From NCBI GenBank assembly GCA_012031265.1, contig JAAUTY010000005.1:62001-126000 (forward strand): 64,000 nt of DNA, in the 5' to 3' direction. The stretch's first letter is position 1, and each line of letters opens with the position of its first letter. Source of the stretch: Spirulinaceae cyanobacterium SM2_1_0. Its GTDB lineage: Bacteria; Cyanobacteriota; Cyanobacteriia; Cyanobacteriales; Spirulinaceae. Of this stretch, positions 37,414-45,545 are shown piece after piece. A model generated the notes under the pieces. It did not search any database. It had not been told where the DNA came from and saw only the letters and a list, made by a program, of their open reading frames with translations. Both the position numbers and the translations under genes were made by a program.

Positions 37414-38217
37414 ATGATGACTCCGGCTGTCGCTCTCACCATTGCAGGTTCTGATAGCGGTGGTGGGGCTGGCATTCAGGCTGATCTGCGAACATTTGCC
37501 TTCCACCGTGTCCATGGCACCAGCGCTTTGACCTGTGTGACGGCTCAGAATACGTTGGGCGTGAGTCAAGTCGTGGCACTCTCGCCCGAGATGGTCTCTG
37601 CTCAGCTCGAGGCGATCGCCAGTGACATCGGGGTTCAAGCTGTCAAGACCGGGATGCTGCTGAATCGCGAGATTACCCAAATGGTCGCCACGCAGGTCAA
37701 AAAGCTCCGCCTACAACCATTGGTCGTCGATCCGGTTATGGTCTCACGAACGGGTGCCCAACTGCTCGACGATACGGCGATCGCTGCTCTCCGGGACGAA
37801 CTGCTCCCCCTCGCTACCGTTGTGACCCCCAATCGCTACGAAGCTCAGATCCTCAGCCAGCGTGAAATCACAACCCTGGCTGATATGGAAGCGGCCGCTC
37901 GGTCGATTTATGATCAAGGCGTTCCTGCCGTGCTCATCAAAGGTGGTGGTCTGCGTGGTGAACTGTGCGGCGTCGATGTTTGGTTCGCGGGCGATCGCCC
38001 CGAAATCCTAAAAACGGCCTACATCGACACGCCCCACACCCACGGCACCGGCTGCACACTCTCGGCGGCGATCGCGGCCAACCTCGCTCTCGGCACAGAT
38101 TTGTTCCCCGCAGTTCAGAGAGCAAAGCTTTACGTCACCCAAGCGCTCGAGCACAGCCTCGCGATCGGCAGCGGCAGCGGCCCTGTCGGGCATTTCTTCC
38201 CGCTGCTCACGCCCTAA
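37414..38217 (+). CDS. thiD: Hydroxymethylpyrimidine/phosphomethylpyrimidine kinase ThiD
   Basis: 267 residues from ATG 37414; TTG 37402 and GTG 37408 are alternative starts. Ribokinase-like fold with A-L-T-I-A-G-S-D-S-G-G-G-A-G-I-Q-A-D-L near the start, substrate-binding V-K-T-G-M-L, V-V-D-P-V-M-V-S and the C-terminal ATP/anion loop D-T-P-H-T-H-G-T-G-C-T-L-S-A-A-I-A. It phosphorylates HMP and HMP-P in thiamine pyrophosphate synthesis, in the cytoplasm. It lies about 20 bp after ftsZ, so co-transcription is plausible. No TPP riboswitch was seen. Confidence 0.95.
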   Translation: MMTPAVALTIAGSDSGGGAGIQADLRTFAFHRVHGTSALTCVTAQNTLGVSQVVALSPEMVSAQLEAIASDIGVQAVKTGMLLNREITQMVATQVKKLRLQPLVVDPVMVSRTGAQLLDDTAIAALRDELLPLATVVTPNRYEAQILSQREITTLADMEAAARSIYDQGVPAVLIKGGGLRGELCGVDVWFAGDRPEILKTAYIDTPHTHGTGCTLSAAIAANLALGTDLFPAVQRAKLYVTQALEHSLAIGSGSGPVGHFFPLLTP

Positions 38218-38298
38218 CCCATTCAGGTTCACCCGCCGACCCCCGTGGCAACCACAACAATCTGAGCTACATTGCTCCTATCGCCCAACGCGCTGCCC

Positions 38299-38853
38299 AT
38301 GTCCAACCCCCGCGCTACTCACTCAACCGCCGCTTCGACGAGTCAAAACGGCCACCAACGTTCGGCGGTTCCGATCAGCGTCTACCGCGAACTTGCCGCT
38401 GAATTGCAAACGGCCCGTGCAGAAATTGCTGACCTCAAAAAGCAAAATCAGCAGCTTTTATCCCGCAACCAGCGCCTGCGGCAAGAAACTGACAAGCTGG
38501 CGATCGCTTTCAACAATCTCCAGCGGCTTAATGCCGAATCCGACGATTACGGTCAGCCCACATCCCCGGGGGCAGAAACTCGCTCCAACCCAACTCCAGC
38601 CACACCATTCAGAGCAGCACCAGAATTTAGTACACCGGAAAATTCAGCCGACTACCCTTTTCCCGACCATCCCTCCGAACCACTCGTCGGTGAAATTCCC
38701 GCCAGCCCTTCCCCAAACCGAGGTCTGACCAGCAGTGGCGATGTCAGCGGCTGGCTGATTGGCATTGCCATTACCCTGATTGCCTTCACCACCTTTGGCA
38801 TCGCCTTCCTGACCGTCCGGCCACTCCTGACCAACAGTGGCAGCGATGACTAG
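38299..38853 (+). CDS. Coiled-coil protein with C-terminal membrane anchor
   Basis: 184 residues from ATG 38299; an upstream in-frame ATG at 38272 is possible. A coiled coil spans about residues 28-75 (L-A-A-E-L-Q-T-A-R-A-E-I-A-D-L-K-K-Q-N-Q). An S/T/P-rich disordered linker follows, and a single transmembrane helix lies at about 150-175 (G-W-L-I-G-I-A-I-T-L-I-A-F-T). The protein is tail-anchored with the coiled coil in the cytoplasm (inferred). Resembles cyanobacterial conserved hypotheticals; function unknown. The GNAT gene follows after 8 bp. Confidence 0.7.
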   Translation: MSNPRATHSTAASTSQNGHQRSAVPISVYRELAAELQTARAEIADLKKQNQQLLSRNQRLRQETDKLAIAFNNLQRLNAESDDYGQPTSPGAETRSNPTPATPFRAAPEFSTPENSADYPFPDHPSEPLVGEIPASPSPNRGLTSSGDVSGWLIGIAITLIAFTTFGIAFLTVRPLLTNSGSDD

Positions 38854-38861
38854 CGGTACTC

Positions 38862-39359
38862 GTGCTCATCCGCCACGCGACTGAAGCTGACCTAGCGGCC
38901 ATTGTCGCGATTTACAACCAAGCGATTCCGGGACGCCTCGCCACGGCTGACACAGAAGCGATCACCATTGAGAGCCGCCGCACCTGGTTCACAACCCATC
39001 AGCCTGACCGCTACCCTCTATGGCTGGCTACGACCGCTGAGCATCAACCCAGTGGCTGGCTCAGCCTCCAAGCCTTCTACGGCCGACCCGCCTATCGGGC
39101 TACCGCTGAAGTGAGCCTCTACGTTGCCACCGACCAGCAGCGGCAGGGGGTTGGACATGCTCTGCTCACCCACGCGATCGCCCAGAGTCCTGCTCTGGGT
39201 TTGCGAACTCTCCTCGCCTTCATCTTTGCTCACAATACGGCGAGTCTGCGGTTGTTTGAGCAATTCCAGTTCCTCGAACGGGGCTATTTGCCACAAGTTG
39301 CGGAGCTAGACGGCCAAGAACGTGATCTCATGATCTTGGCGCGTCGCTTGCAATTCTGA
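38862..39359 (+). CDS. GNAT N-acetyltransferase (phosphinothricin-acetyltransferase-like)
   Basis: 165 residues from a GTG start. GNAT motifs: N-terminal I-R-H-A-T-E-A-D-L-A-A-I-V-A-I-Y-N-Q, strand V-S-L-Y-V, acetyl-CoA pyrophosphate loop Q-Q-R-Q-G-V-G-H-A-L-L, and the late motif A-F-I-F-A-H-N-T-A-S-L-R-L-F-E-Q-F. The overall pattern is that of the Pat/MnaT/YncA subgroup, which acetylates small amino-acid-like compounds such as methionine sulfone or sulfoximine. The substrate here is not known. Close coupling to the preceding coiled-coil gene suggests co-transcription. Confidence 0.88.
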   Translation: MLIRHATEADLAAIVAIYNQAIPGRLATADTEAITIESRRTWFTTHQPDRYPLWLATTAEHQPSGWLSLQAFYGRPAYRATAEVSLYVATDQQRQGVGHALLTHAIAQSPALGLRTLLAFIFAHNTASLRLFEQFQFLERGYLPQVAELDGQERDLMILARRLQF

Positions 39360-39537
39360 TGGCACCCTGCCCACGCCTTGACTCAGAAAATTCCAGCACT
39401 TGATGAACAAGGCTCTCGCTAGAACATGATTCTGAATAATCCAGAGATGATTCTAAAGCGAACCCGGATGCGATCGCTCACCATCGTTAAGATACAGAGT
39501 GAGAACTGGATCTTATCGCTGGGCGATCGCCAACACA

Positions 39538-41160
39538 ATGAACATCCTCTGGTTTCGGCGTGACCTCCGACTCGCTGACAACGCAAGTGTCGCCGCCGCC
39601 TGCCAAGGTGCTGAGCCGGTTTTCCCCTGCTTTGTCATCGATCCTTGGTTTTACCAACATCCGGAAATCGGCGCGGCGCGGGTGCGCTTTCTCTTTGAGT
39701 CTCTGGCGGCGTTGGATGCCAACCTGCGATCGCGAGGCAGTCAACTTTACATTTTTCACGGGAATACGCTGGAAATCCTGCAAGATTTAACCCACCAGCT
39801 CTGCGACCAGGGGCGATCGCCCACCCTCTACTTCAACCGCGACGGGCAGGCGATCTATGGGCGCGACCGGGATCGTGCGATCCTGAAATTTTATCGGGAA
39901 CTGAAATTACCCGTTCAGCTAGGTCTCAATACCTTCATCCAAACCCAGGGCGATCGCCGCGAAACCTGGCATCGGGACTACTACGACTACCAGCACCAAC
40001 CCTGTCACCCGGCACCTGAACGCATCAACACCCCGGCCCTAGACTTGAACCTGCCCCAGTTGACCCTGGCTGAGCTGTATCAGCAGTACAGTCGGTTTTT
40101 CAACAACTCGGAGACTCTATTTTGTGGTGGCGAACCGGAGGCGATCGCGACGCTCGATTCCTTTCTCCAGCAGCGTTTCTGGGGCTACCACTGGAAACTC
40201 TCACGGCCCTGGCTCGCCCAACAGGGAGCGACCTCACACCTATCGCCCCACCTGATGTTTGGCACGATTTCCTGCCGCACTGTCTACCAGCAGGCGAAAG
40301 CACGGGCACAAGCCTTAGACAATCCCAAAGCCACCTTTGCCCTCAAAGCCTTTCGCGATCGCCTGCGCTGGCATGACAGCTTCACGCAACGCTTCCACTA
40401 TCATCCAGAGTTGGGTGAGCAAAATCGCTTCGCGGAATTTGACGAACTCTATACCCCCGAACCGCTCGACGGTCAGAAACTGGACTGGTTTATCGCTTGG
40501 CAGCAAGGGTTGACCGGTTTTCCATTGGTAGATGCCAGTATGCGCCAGCTTCAGCAGATGGGCTGGCTGAACTTTCGGATGCGGGCGATGTGTGCGACGT
40601 TTTTGACCATCAACTGCGGCATCTCCTGGCACCACGGCGCGCGCCACTACATGAATTGCCTGGTGGATGGGGATGTTGCCATCGATCACTGGCAATGGCA
40701 GATGCAAGCCGGGGTTACCAACCCGATGTCAGGCAACTTGCGGATTTATAATCCGACCAAAAATCTGCGCGATCGCGATGAGGATCTTCAGTTTGTTCAC
40801 GACTGGTTGCCCGAACTGCGCGGTTTTACTTTGGACGAGGTGTTGCAGCAGGTCTATTGGCGGGAGAGTCACTATCCCCTGCCGATGCTAGATTGGGCGG
40901 CGACGCGGCGGGTAAATGGCAAGCGAGTGTCACAGTTGCGCGATCGCGTGCAGGCGCGCTTACGCGCTGAGGGTGGTGCGGAGCTGGAGGAGGCGATCGC
41001 TAGCCACCAGGTTGTGAAGAAATATTGGCAAAACAGCCATCAGCGCTACCGTGATAGTCAGCAACAATCTGACCGCGCTAAGGTGAAGAGCAAAAACCCC
41101 AGACCCCTACAATGCGATACCAACAACTCGGCGATAGTGACCTCGAAGTCTCCGAACTGA
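39538..41160 (+). CDS. phr: Photolyase/cryptochrome family flavoprotein
   Basis: 540 residues from ATG 39538. N-terminal photolyase-type Rossmann domain (N-I-L-W-F-R-R-D-L-R-L-A-D-N) and C-terminal helical FAD domain with W-H-D-S-F-T-Q-R, F-P-L-V-D-A-S-M-R-Q-L, W-L-N-F-R-M-R and D-G-D-V-A-I-D-H-W-Q-W-Q-M-Q-A-G. This fits a light-driven cyclobutane-dimer repair enzyme or a related cryptochrome; the two are not separable here. The last 49 bp overlap the next gene in another frame. The C-terminal 45 residues are low-complexity (Q/S/K/N), possibly an extension read into the overlap. Confidence 0.88.
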   Translation: MNILWFRRDLRLADNASVAAACQGAEPVFPCFVIDPWFYQHPEIGAARVRFLFESLAALDANLRSRGSQLYIFHGNTLEILQDLTHQLCDQGRSPTLYFNRDGQAIYGRDRDRAILKFYRELKLPVQLGLNTFIQTQGDRRETWHRDYYDYQHQPCHPAPERINTPALDLNLPQLTLAELYQQYSRFFNNSETLFCGGEPEAIATLDSFLQQRFWGYHWKLSRPWLAQQGATSHLSPHLMFGTISCRTVYQQAKARAQALDNPKATFALKAFRDRLRWHDSFTQRFHYHPELGEQNRFAEFDELYTPEPLDGQKLDWFIAWQQGLTGFPLVDASMRQLQQMGWLNFRMRAMCATFLTINCGISWHHGARHYMNCLVDGDVAIDHWQWQMQAGVTNPMSGNLRIYNPTKNLRDRDEDLQFVHDWLPELRGFTLDEVLQQVYWRESHYPLPMLDWAATRRVNGKRVSQLRDRVQARLRAEGGAELEEAIASHQVVKKYWQNSHQRYRDSQQQSDRAKVKSKNPRPLQCDTNNSAIVTSKSPN

Positions 41161-42152
41161 GCCTTGGCACCATGACCTTTGGGCAACAAAACTCGCTCGC
41201 AGATGCTAAGGCACAATTGGATTTTGCTGTGGCGGCGGGGATCAATTGCATCGACACCGCCGAGATGTATCCGGTTCCAGCACGGGCTGAAACTCAGGGC
41301 AAAACCGAGGAATTCATCGGCGCTTGGCTGGCGGAACAGGAGCGCGATCGCCTCATCCTCGCGACCAAAATCACCGGCCCCACCCCACGAATGCCCTGGA
41401 TTCGTGGCGCTAACCGCCGCCTCGATCGCGCCAACCTCGAACGTGCGCTCCACGATAGCTTGCGCCGTCTGCAAACGGACTACATCGACCTGTATCAAAT
41501 TCACTGGCCCGACCGCTATGTGCCCCTCTTTGGTGCTCCCGACTACGACCCAGCGCACGAACGCGAGAGTGTACCGATCCAGGCTCAGCTCGAAGTCCTC
41601 GCCGAGTTTGTGCAAGCCGGGAAGATTTGCTACATCGGCCTCAGCAATGAAACGCCCTGGGGGGTCAGCGAGTTTTGCCGCCTAGCGGCGCAATTCAACC
41701 TGCCCAAAATCGTCTCGATTCAGAATGCCTACAGCCTCACCAATCGCGTTTTTGAAATCCATCTCGCCGAAACCTGCCACCATTGCCAAGTCGGTCTGCT
41801 GACCTATAGCTCCCTCGCCTTCGGTCTGCTCACCGGCAAATATCTCGGTGGCAATCAGCCCGTGGGGGCGCGGCTGACCGAGTTCTCGAGTTTTGGGGCG
41901 CGCTACCAGAAGCCGAATATGACCGAGGCTGTGCAAGCCTATGCGGAGGTCGCCCGTAAATATGATCTGCGACTGGCGCAGCTCGCACTGGCTTTTGCGC
42001 GATCGCGCTGGTTTGTCAGTAGCGTTATCGTTGGGGCGACGAGTCTACCGCAGTTGCAGGAAAACCTCAGCGCTGTTGATATTGAGCTGACGGACGAGAT
42101 ATTGGCTGATATCAATGCCGTTCAGGCTCGCTACCCCAACCCGGTGCCGTAG
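41112..42152 (+). CDS. Aldo/keto reductase (Tas-like)
   Basis: 346 residues. AKR TIM barrel with M-T-F-G-Q-Q-N, catalytic Asp and Tyr in I-D-T-A-E-M-Y, Lys in I-L-A-T-K-I and His in Y-Q-I-H-W-P-D-R. NADPH-binding residues appear late in V-I-V-G-A-T-S-L-P-Q-L. The length and the long loop (R-Y-V-P-L-F-G) resemble the Tas/YghZ-type family; substrate unknown. The start ATG lies within the photolyase 3' end (49-bp overlap), so the two are probably translationally linked. Confidence 0.93.
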   Translation: MRYQQLGDSDLEVSELSLGTMTFGQQNSLADAKAQLDFAVAAGINCIDTAEMYPVPARAETQGKTEEFIGAWLAEQERDRLILATKITGPTPRMPWIRGANRRLDRANLERALHDSLRRLQTDYIDLYQIHWPDRYVPLFGAPDYDPAHERESVPIQAQLEVLAEFVQAGKICYIGLSNETPWGVSEFCRLAAQFNLPKIVSIQNAYSLTNRVFEIHLAETCHHCQVGLLTYSSLAFGLLTGKYLGGNQPVGARLTEFSSFGARYQKPNMTEAVQAYAEVARKYDLRLAQLALAFARSRWFVSSVIVGATSLPQLQENLSAVDIELTDEILADINAVQARYPNPVP

Positions 42153-42230
42153 GTTGCGGGGGCGGCTGAAAAATTTCACGATATTCTGAAGACGCAGAGT
42201 TCAATATAGAGCAGCAGCGTGGTAACAGCG

Positions 42231-42962
42231 ATGGAACAGGCGGCGGCAGTGACCGCTGGACGCGGTTATGTCTTGATTCCTGGGCTGCTGAGCGCTCGAG
42301 AGGCAGAGCGGGCGCGATCGCACATTCTCGAACAGGTGGCGCGATCGCCCAGTCGTGACCAGCGCCAGCGGCTCTACGGTTTGATTTACCAAGACCCGCT
42401 GTTTGCCGAGCTGGTCGTGCAGCCGCAGGTGCTGGCGGTTGTCGAGCAGATTCTGGGTCGCGATATTGTTCTCGGCGGTTTTTCGGCCCACGTTTTGCAT
42501 CCTGGTGCTGGTCGCATGGGGATTCATGTTGATTATCCCTACTGGGCGATGCCCGCCCCGTTTCCGGCGCAGCCGATTTTGGAAATTCAGGCGATTTGGT
42601 TGCTGGAAGACTTTACTCCTGATAATGGCGCGCCCTACTTTGTCCCCGAGAGCCAGAAGTGGTGTTGTCCGCCGGAGCCAGAAAAATTCGCCGCCCACGC
42701 TGAGCAAATTACCGGCCCGGCTGGTTCAGTGCTGCTATCCCACGGCCTCGCTTGGCACGACACGTCCGAGAATCGCAGCCGCCAGCCGCGTGTCTCGCTG
42801 CTGGGCAACTACACGCCCAAATTTGTGCAGCCGCTGGAGGACAACTGCTACGGTTTTGAGCCAGCCGCCGCCGAGAAATTCAGTCCTCGCTTGCAGCAAT
42901 TGCTCCGCTTCAATCGGAAACCCAGTCGTGAGCCAGTGTATCCGCTTTGGGAGAGGCTTTGA
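42231..42962 (+). CDS. Phytanoyl-CoA dioxygenase (PhyH) family oxygenase
   Basis: 243 residues from ATG 42231; GTG 42219 is also possible. Fe(II)/2-oxoglutarate oxygenase fold: G-Y-V-L-I-P-G-L-L-S-A-R-E-A-E-R at the start, iron-binding H-x-D in G-I-H-V-D-Y-P-Y-W, distal His in S-H-G-L-A-W-H-D-T-S-E-N, and the 2-oxoglutarate Arg in Q-P-R-V-S-L-L-G-N-Y. Members hydroxylate diverse small molecules; the substrate here is unknown. It stands apart from its neighbours, with gaps of about 80 and 110 bp. Confidence 0.85.
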   Translation: MEQAAAVTAGRGYVLIPGLLSAREAERARSHILEQVARSPSRDQRQRLYGLIYQDPLFAELVVQPQVLAVVEQILGRDIVLGGFSAHVLHPGAGRMGIHVDYPYWAMPAPFPAQPILEIQAIWLLEDFTPDNGAPYFVPESQKWCCPPEPEKFAAHAEQITGPAGSVLLSHGLAWHDTSENRSRQPRVSLLGNYTPKFVQPLEDNCYGFEPAAAEKFSPRLQQLLRFNRKPSREPVYPLWERL

Positions 42963-43075
42963 GGCCGGTCTGGTGCCGCAAACGGTAGGATTGCGGTGGG
43001 AAACGAGCCGCGATCGCCGCTGACCCGGCATCATGGTAGAAAACATTCAATGCGAGAAATACGAGGGGTATTGCG

Positions 43076-43441
43076 ATGAGCCGGACGACCAAATCATTGT
43101 TGGCGCTAATGGCCGTGGTATTGAGCGGTCTGCTGATTGGCATCCTCTGGGTATTGGGTTCGCCCGCGTCTTCCTCCGGTTTTCCGATCCAGCCGCAGGT
43201 TACTGGCGTCGTGCAGGCGGAGCGAGTGGCGGATAGCGATCGCCTGCAAGCCGTCATCGACTGTCTGCCTGCGGAACTGGCGATCAAGAGCGACCAAACC
43301 CGCCGTGAGCGCCTCGACCAAGCCTTGGCAGAAATGGGCAATGACCAGCTCGAGCGGGTGCTGGCACTGACCGACACGCCACAGCTCAGCGAGGCAGAAA
43401 CCAAGTTGCGGGCTTGCCTCCAGGCGCATGGGGTTCTGTGA
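43076..43441 (+). CDS. Small membrane-anchored or secreted protein
   Basis: 121 residues. The N-terminus is a signal peptide or anchor (K-S-L-L-A-L-M-A-V-V-L-S-G-L-L-I-G-I-L-W-V). The remainder is soluble, mostly helical and acidic, with two cysteines (D-C-L-P-A-E-L and R-A-C-L-Q-A-H). No family was recognised. It sits 9 bp before the region leading into the GGDEF gene on the same strand and may be its partner. Confidence 0.6.
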   Translation: MSRTTKSLLALMAVVLSGLLIGILWVLGSPASSSGFPIQPQVTGVVQAERVADSDRLQAVIDCLPAELAIKSDQTRRERLDQALAEMGNDQLERVLALTDTPQLSEAETKLRACLQAHGVL

Positions 43442-43492
43442 GATTTTGGGGTGCAGGGTATTGGCTGGTTCACTTGTCTCCAGTGCAATTTC

Positions 43493-44356
43493 ATGCAGCA
43501 GCGAATCTTCCAGTTTTTAGATCGTCTCTCACCGCTGTGGCTGTGGGTGCTCAGTATTGTGCTTTGCCTCAGCATTTGGGCAGTGGATCGCAGGATTCGG
43601 ATCGACTTGGTCTTTTCGATCTTCTACTTGCTACCCGTCGCAACGATGAGCTGGTTTCTGGGTTGGTGGCAGGGTCTGGTGACCGCTCTGCTCTGTACAC
43701 TGTTCATGCTGAACGCGGATCTCCATATCCAAGTGGATCGTGATTTTGTTCGCCTGCTCCCTTACTGGAATGCAGGGGTGCGGCTGGCATCTTTCACCAT
43801 CTTCAGTCTTCTCTTTTTTGCCCTGCGGCAATCCTATGAGCGAGAGTATCTTCTGGCTCGGCGGGATGGACTGACCAATCTACTCAATAGTCGCTCCTTC
43901 CTGGAGATACTCGCCAGCGAGTTGCAGCGAGCACGTCGGCAGGATTATTCTTTGACGCTTGCCTACATGGACTTGGATAACTTCAAGCAGGTCAATGATC
44001 ACCAAGGTCATGCGGCGGGGGATCAGCTTCTGCAAGTGATCGCTCACACACTCCTGCAACAACTCCGATGCACAGACTACGTGGCGCGTCTCGGCGGGGA
44101 TGAGTTTGCCATACTGCTGGTGGACACTGACGAGGAGCAAGCCTTACTGGTATTGCAGCGCTTGCATACTCAACTCCAGAAGTGCGTCTACACCCAAGCT
44201 CCGGTCATCAGCTTCAGTATCGGGGCTGTGAGTTGCCGGCAATCAGACTGCTCAGCCGACGAACTGGTGAATCGTGCTGATGCGCTCATGTATCAGGTCA
44301 AACGCGCGGGCAAAAATGCGGTTGTCTGCCAGACCTTGGTTCCGCAACTTCGGTAG
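43493..44356 (+). CDS. Membrane-bound diguanylate cyclase (GGDEF)
   Basis: 287 residues from ATG 43493; the frame is open back to 43451, but this ATG directly precedes the membrane domain. Three or four N-terminal membrane helices (about 12-35, 45-70, 85-110) form an unclassified sensor. The GGDEF domain follows: R-R-D-G-L-T-N-L-L-N-S-R-S-F, M-D-L-D-N-F-K-Q-V-N-D, the active site R-L-G-G-D-E-F-A-I-L and A-D-A-L-M-Y-Q-V-K-R. It synthesises c-di-GMP. No RxxD inhibitory site is clear. The degenerate HD-GYP gene elsewhere in the window may relate to the same second messenger. Confidence 0.92.
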   Translation: MQQRIFQFLDRLSPLWLWVLSIVLCLSIWAVDRRIRIDLVFSIFYLLPVATMSWFLGWWQGLVTALLCTLFMLNADLHIQVDRDFVRLLPYWNAGVRLASFTIFSLLFFALRQSYEREYLLARRDGLTNLLNSRSFLEILASELQRARRQDYSLTLAYMDLDNFKQVNDHQGHAAGDQLLQVIAHTLLQQLRCTDYVARLGGDEFAILLVDTDEEQALLVLQRLHTQLQKCVYTQAPVISFSIGAVSCRQSDCSADELVNRADALMYQVKRAGKNAVVCQTLVPQLR

Positions 44357-44474
44357 TCCAGTGGGTTGCCGGTTGCAACATCAGTCGTAATCCTTGTATC
44401 TGGTGACTCCAGTCAGCCGCTCATGGTGGGGACTCCGCCTGAACCCGGAATTTTCAATCTGAAACTGACTCGAT

Positions 44475-45398
44475 ATGCTTGGGCTAAAACGCTGGTGGAT
44501 CTACCAACGCGAACGCTTTCCGGTGCTGAAGCATGGGTTGCTGGTTGCTGTTTTTAGCAGCGCGGCCGTGAGCCATTCAGCGCTGTTGCGGCAGGCGCAA
44601 CCGCAACCCGCGAGTCTGCTAGTTGCCTGCGCTGTCATCTTTTGCAGCTTTCTGCAACTCCGCATCGCCGACGAGTTCAAGGACTACGCAGAGGACTGCC
44701 GCTACCGGCCCTACCGGCCGCTGCCTCGGGGCCTGATTCGGCGGTGGGAACTAGCCGGGCTGGGGGTGCTGACATTGGTGCTGCAACTGCTGCTGTCGCT
44801 GAGCTTAGGTGTCCAATTGGCGATCGCCCTCAGTCTGGTCTGGCTTTACCTGGCGGCGATGAGCCTTGAATTTGGCGTGCCGGCCTGGCTAAAGGCGCAT
44901 CTGGCGGTCTATATGCTCAGCCACTTGGCGATCGTGCCGCTGATCGCCTTCTACGGTATGGCCTGTGATTGGTTGGTTGCTGGCGATGCGCGGCCGTCTG
45001 GCAGTCTCTGGTTTCTGCTGGCGAGCGCCGCCAGTGGGGCGGTGATCGAGTTTGGCCGCAAGATTCGTGCCCCCGCCGCTGAGGAGCCAGGGGTCGAGAC
45101 CTACAGTGCTCGCTGGGGCCGGGGTCGTGCTGTAGCGGTTTGGATGGGTGCATTGATGCTGGCGGCGATCGCGGCCCTAGGGGCTGCCAGCCAAATTCGC
45201 GCGTTGCTCCTCGTCGCGCCGCTCGTGATTTTGTTGGTCAGTATTGCCGGTTGCCTCGCTTGGCGGTTTTGGCAGCACCCCGATCGTTCACCGGCCGGAA
45301 TTTTAGAAACACTAGCCGCCATCTGGACACTCACCGTCTATCTCAGCCTCGGCCCCTTGCCGGTGCTTCTGCGAGCGGGATTTTTAGGCGGCTTTTAG
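44475..45398 (+). CDS. UbiA-family prenyltransferase
   Basis: 307 residues, seven to nine membrane helices. The first aspartate-rich motif is R-I-A-D-E-F-K-D-Y-A-E-D-C with the following R-Y-R-P-Y-R-P-L-P-R-G. A second polar loop is E-F-G-R-K-I-R-A-P-A-A-E-E-P-G-V-E-T-Y-S. UbiA enzymes attach isoprenoid chains to aromatic or similar acceptors within the membrane. The motif departs from NDxxDxxxD, so the acceptor is unclear; relatives serve tocopherol, quinone or chlorophyll pathways. Gaps on both sides exceed 100 bp. Confidence 0.8.
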   Translation: MLGLKRWWIYQRERFPVLKHGLLVAVFSSAAVSHSALLRQAQPQPASLLVACAVIFCSFLQLRIADEFKDYAEDCRYRPYRPLPRGLIRRWELAGLGVLTLVLQLLLSLSLGVQLAIALSLVWLYLAAMSLEFGVPAWLKAHLAVYMLSHLAIVPLIAFYGMACDWLVAGDARPSGSLWFLLASAASGAVIEFGRKIRAPAAEEPGVETYSARWGRGRAVAVWMGALMLAAIAALGAASQIRALLLVAPLVILLVSIAGCLAWRFWQHPDRSPAGILETLAAIWTLTVYLSLGPLPVLLRAGFLGGF

Positions 45399-45545
45399 AA
45401 CATGGACGCCGCCATCATTGCCGACTTGTTTTGTGCCAATGCTGAAGCGTCAGGCGGGTCGCGAGCCATCGCGCCGAGTTGGCCCACGCATACCCGGACT
45501 GCCGCGATCGCAGTACCCTAGGAAAAACGCGGCTGTTCGTTCAGC

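Noticed and set aside
45402-45521. 39-codon ORF before the methyltransferase-family gene
   Set aside because: No ribosome-binding site or family resemblance; composition compatible with chance.
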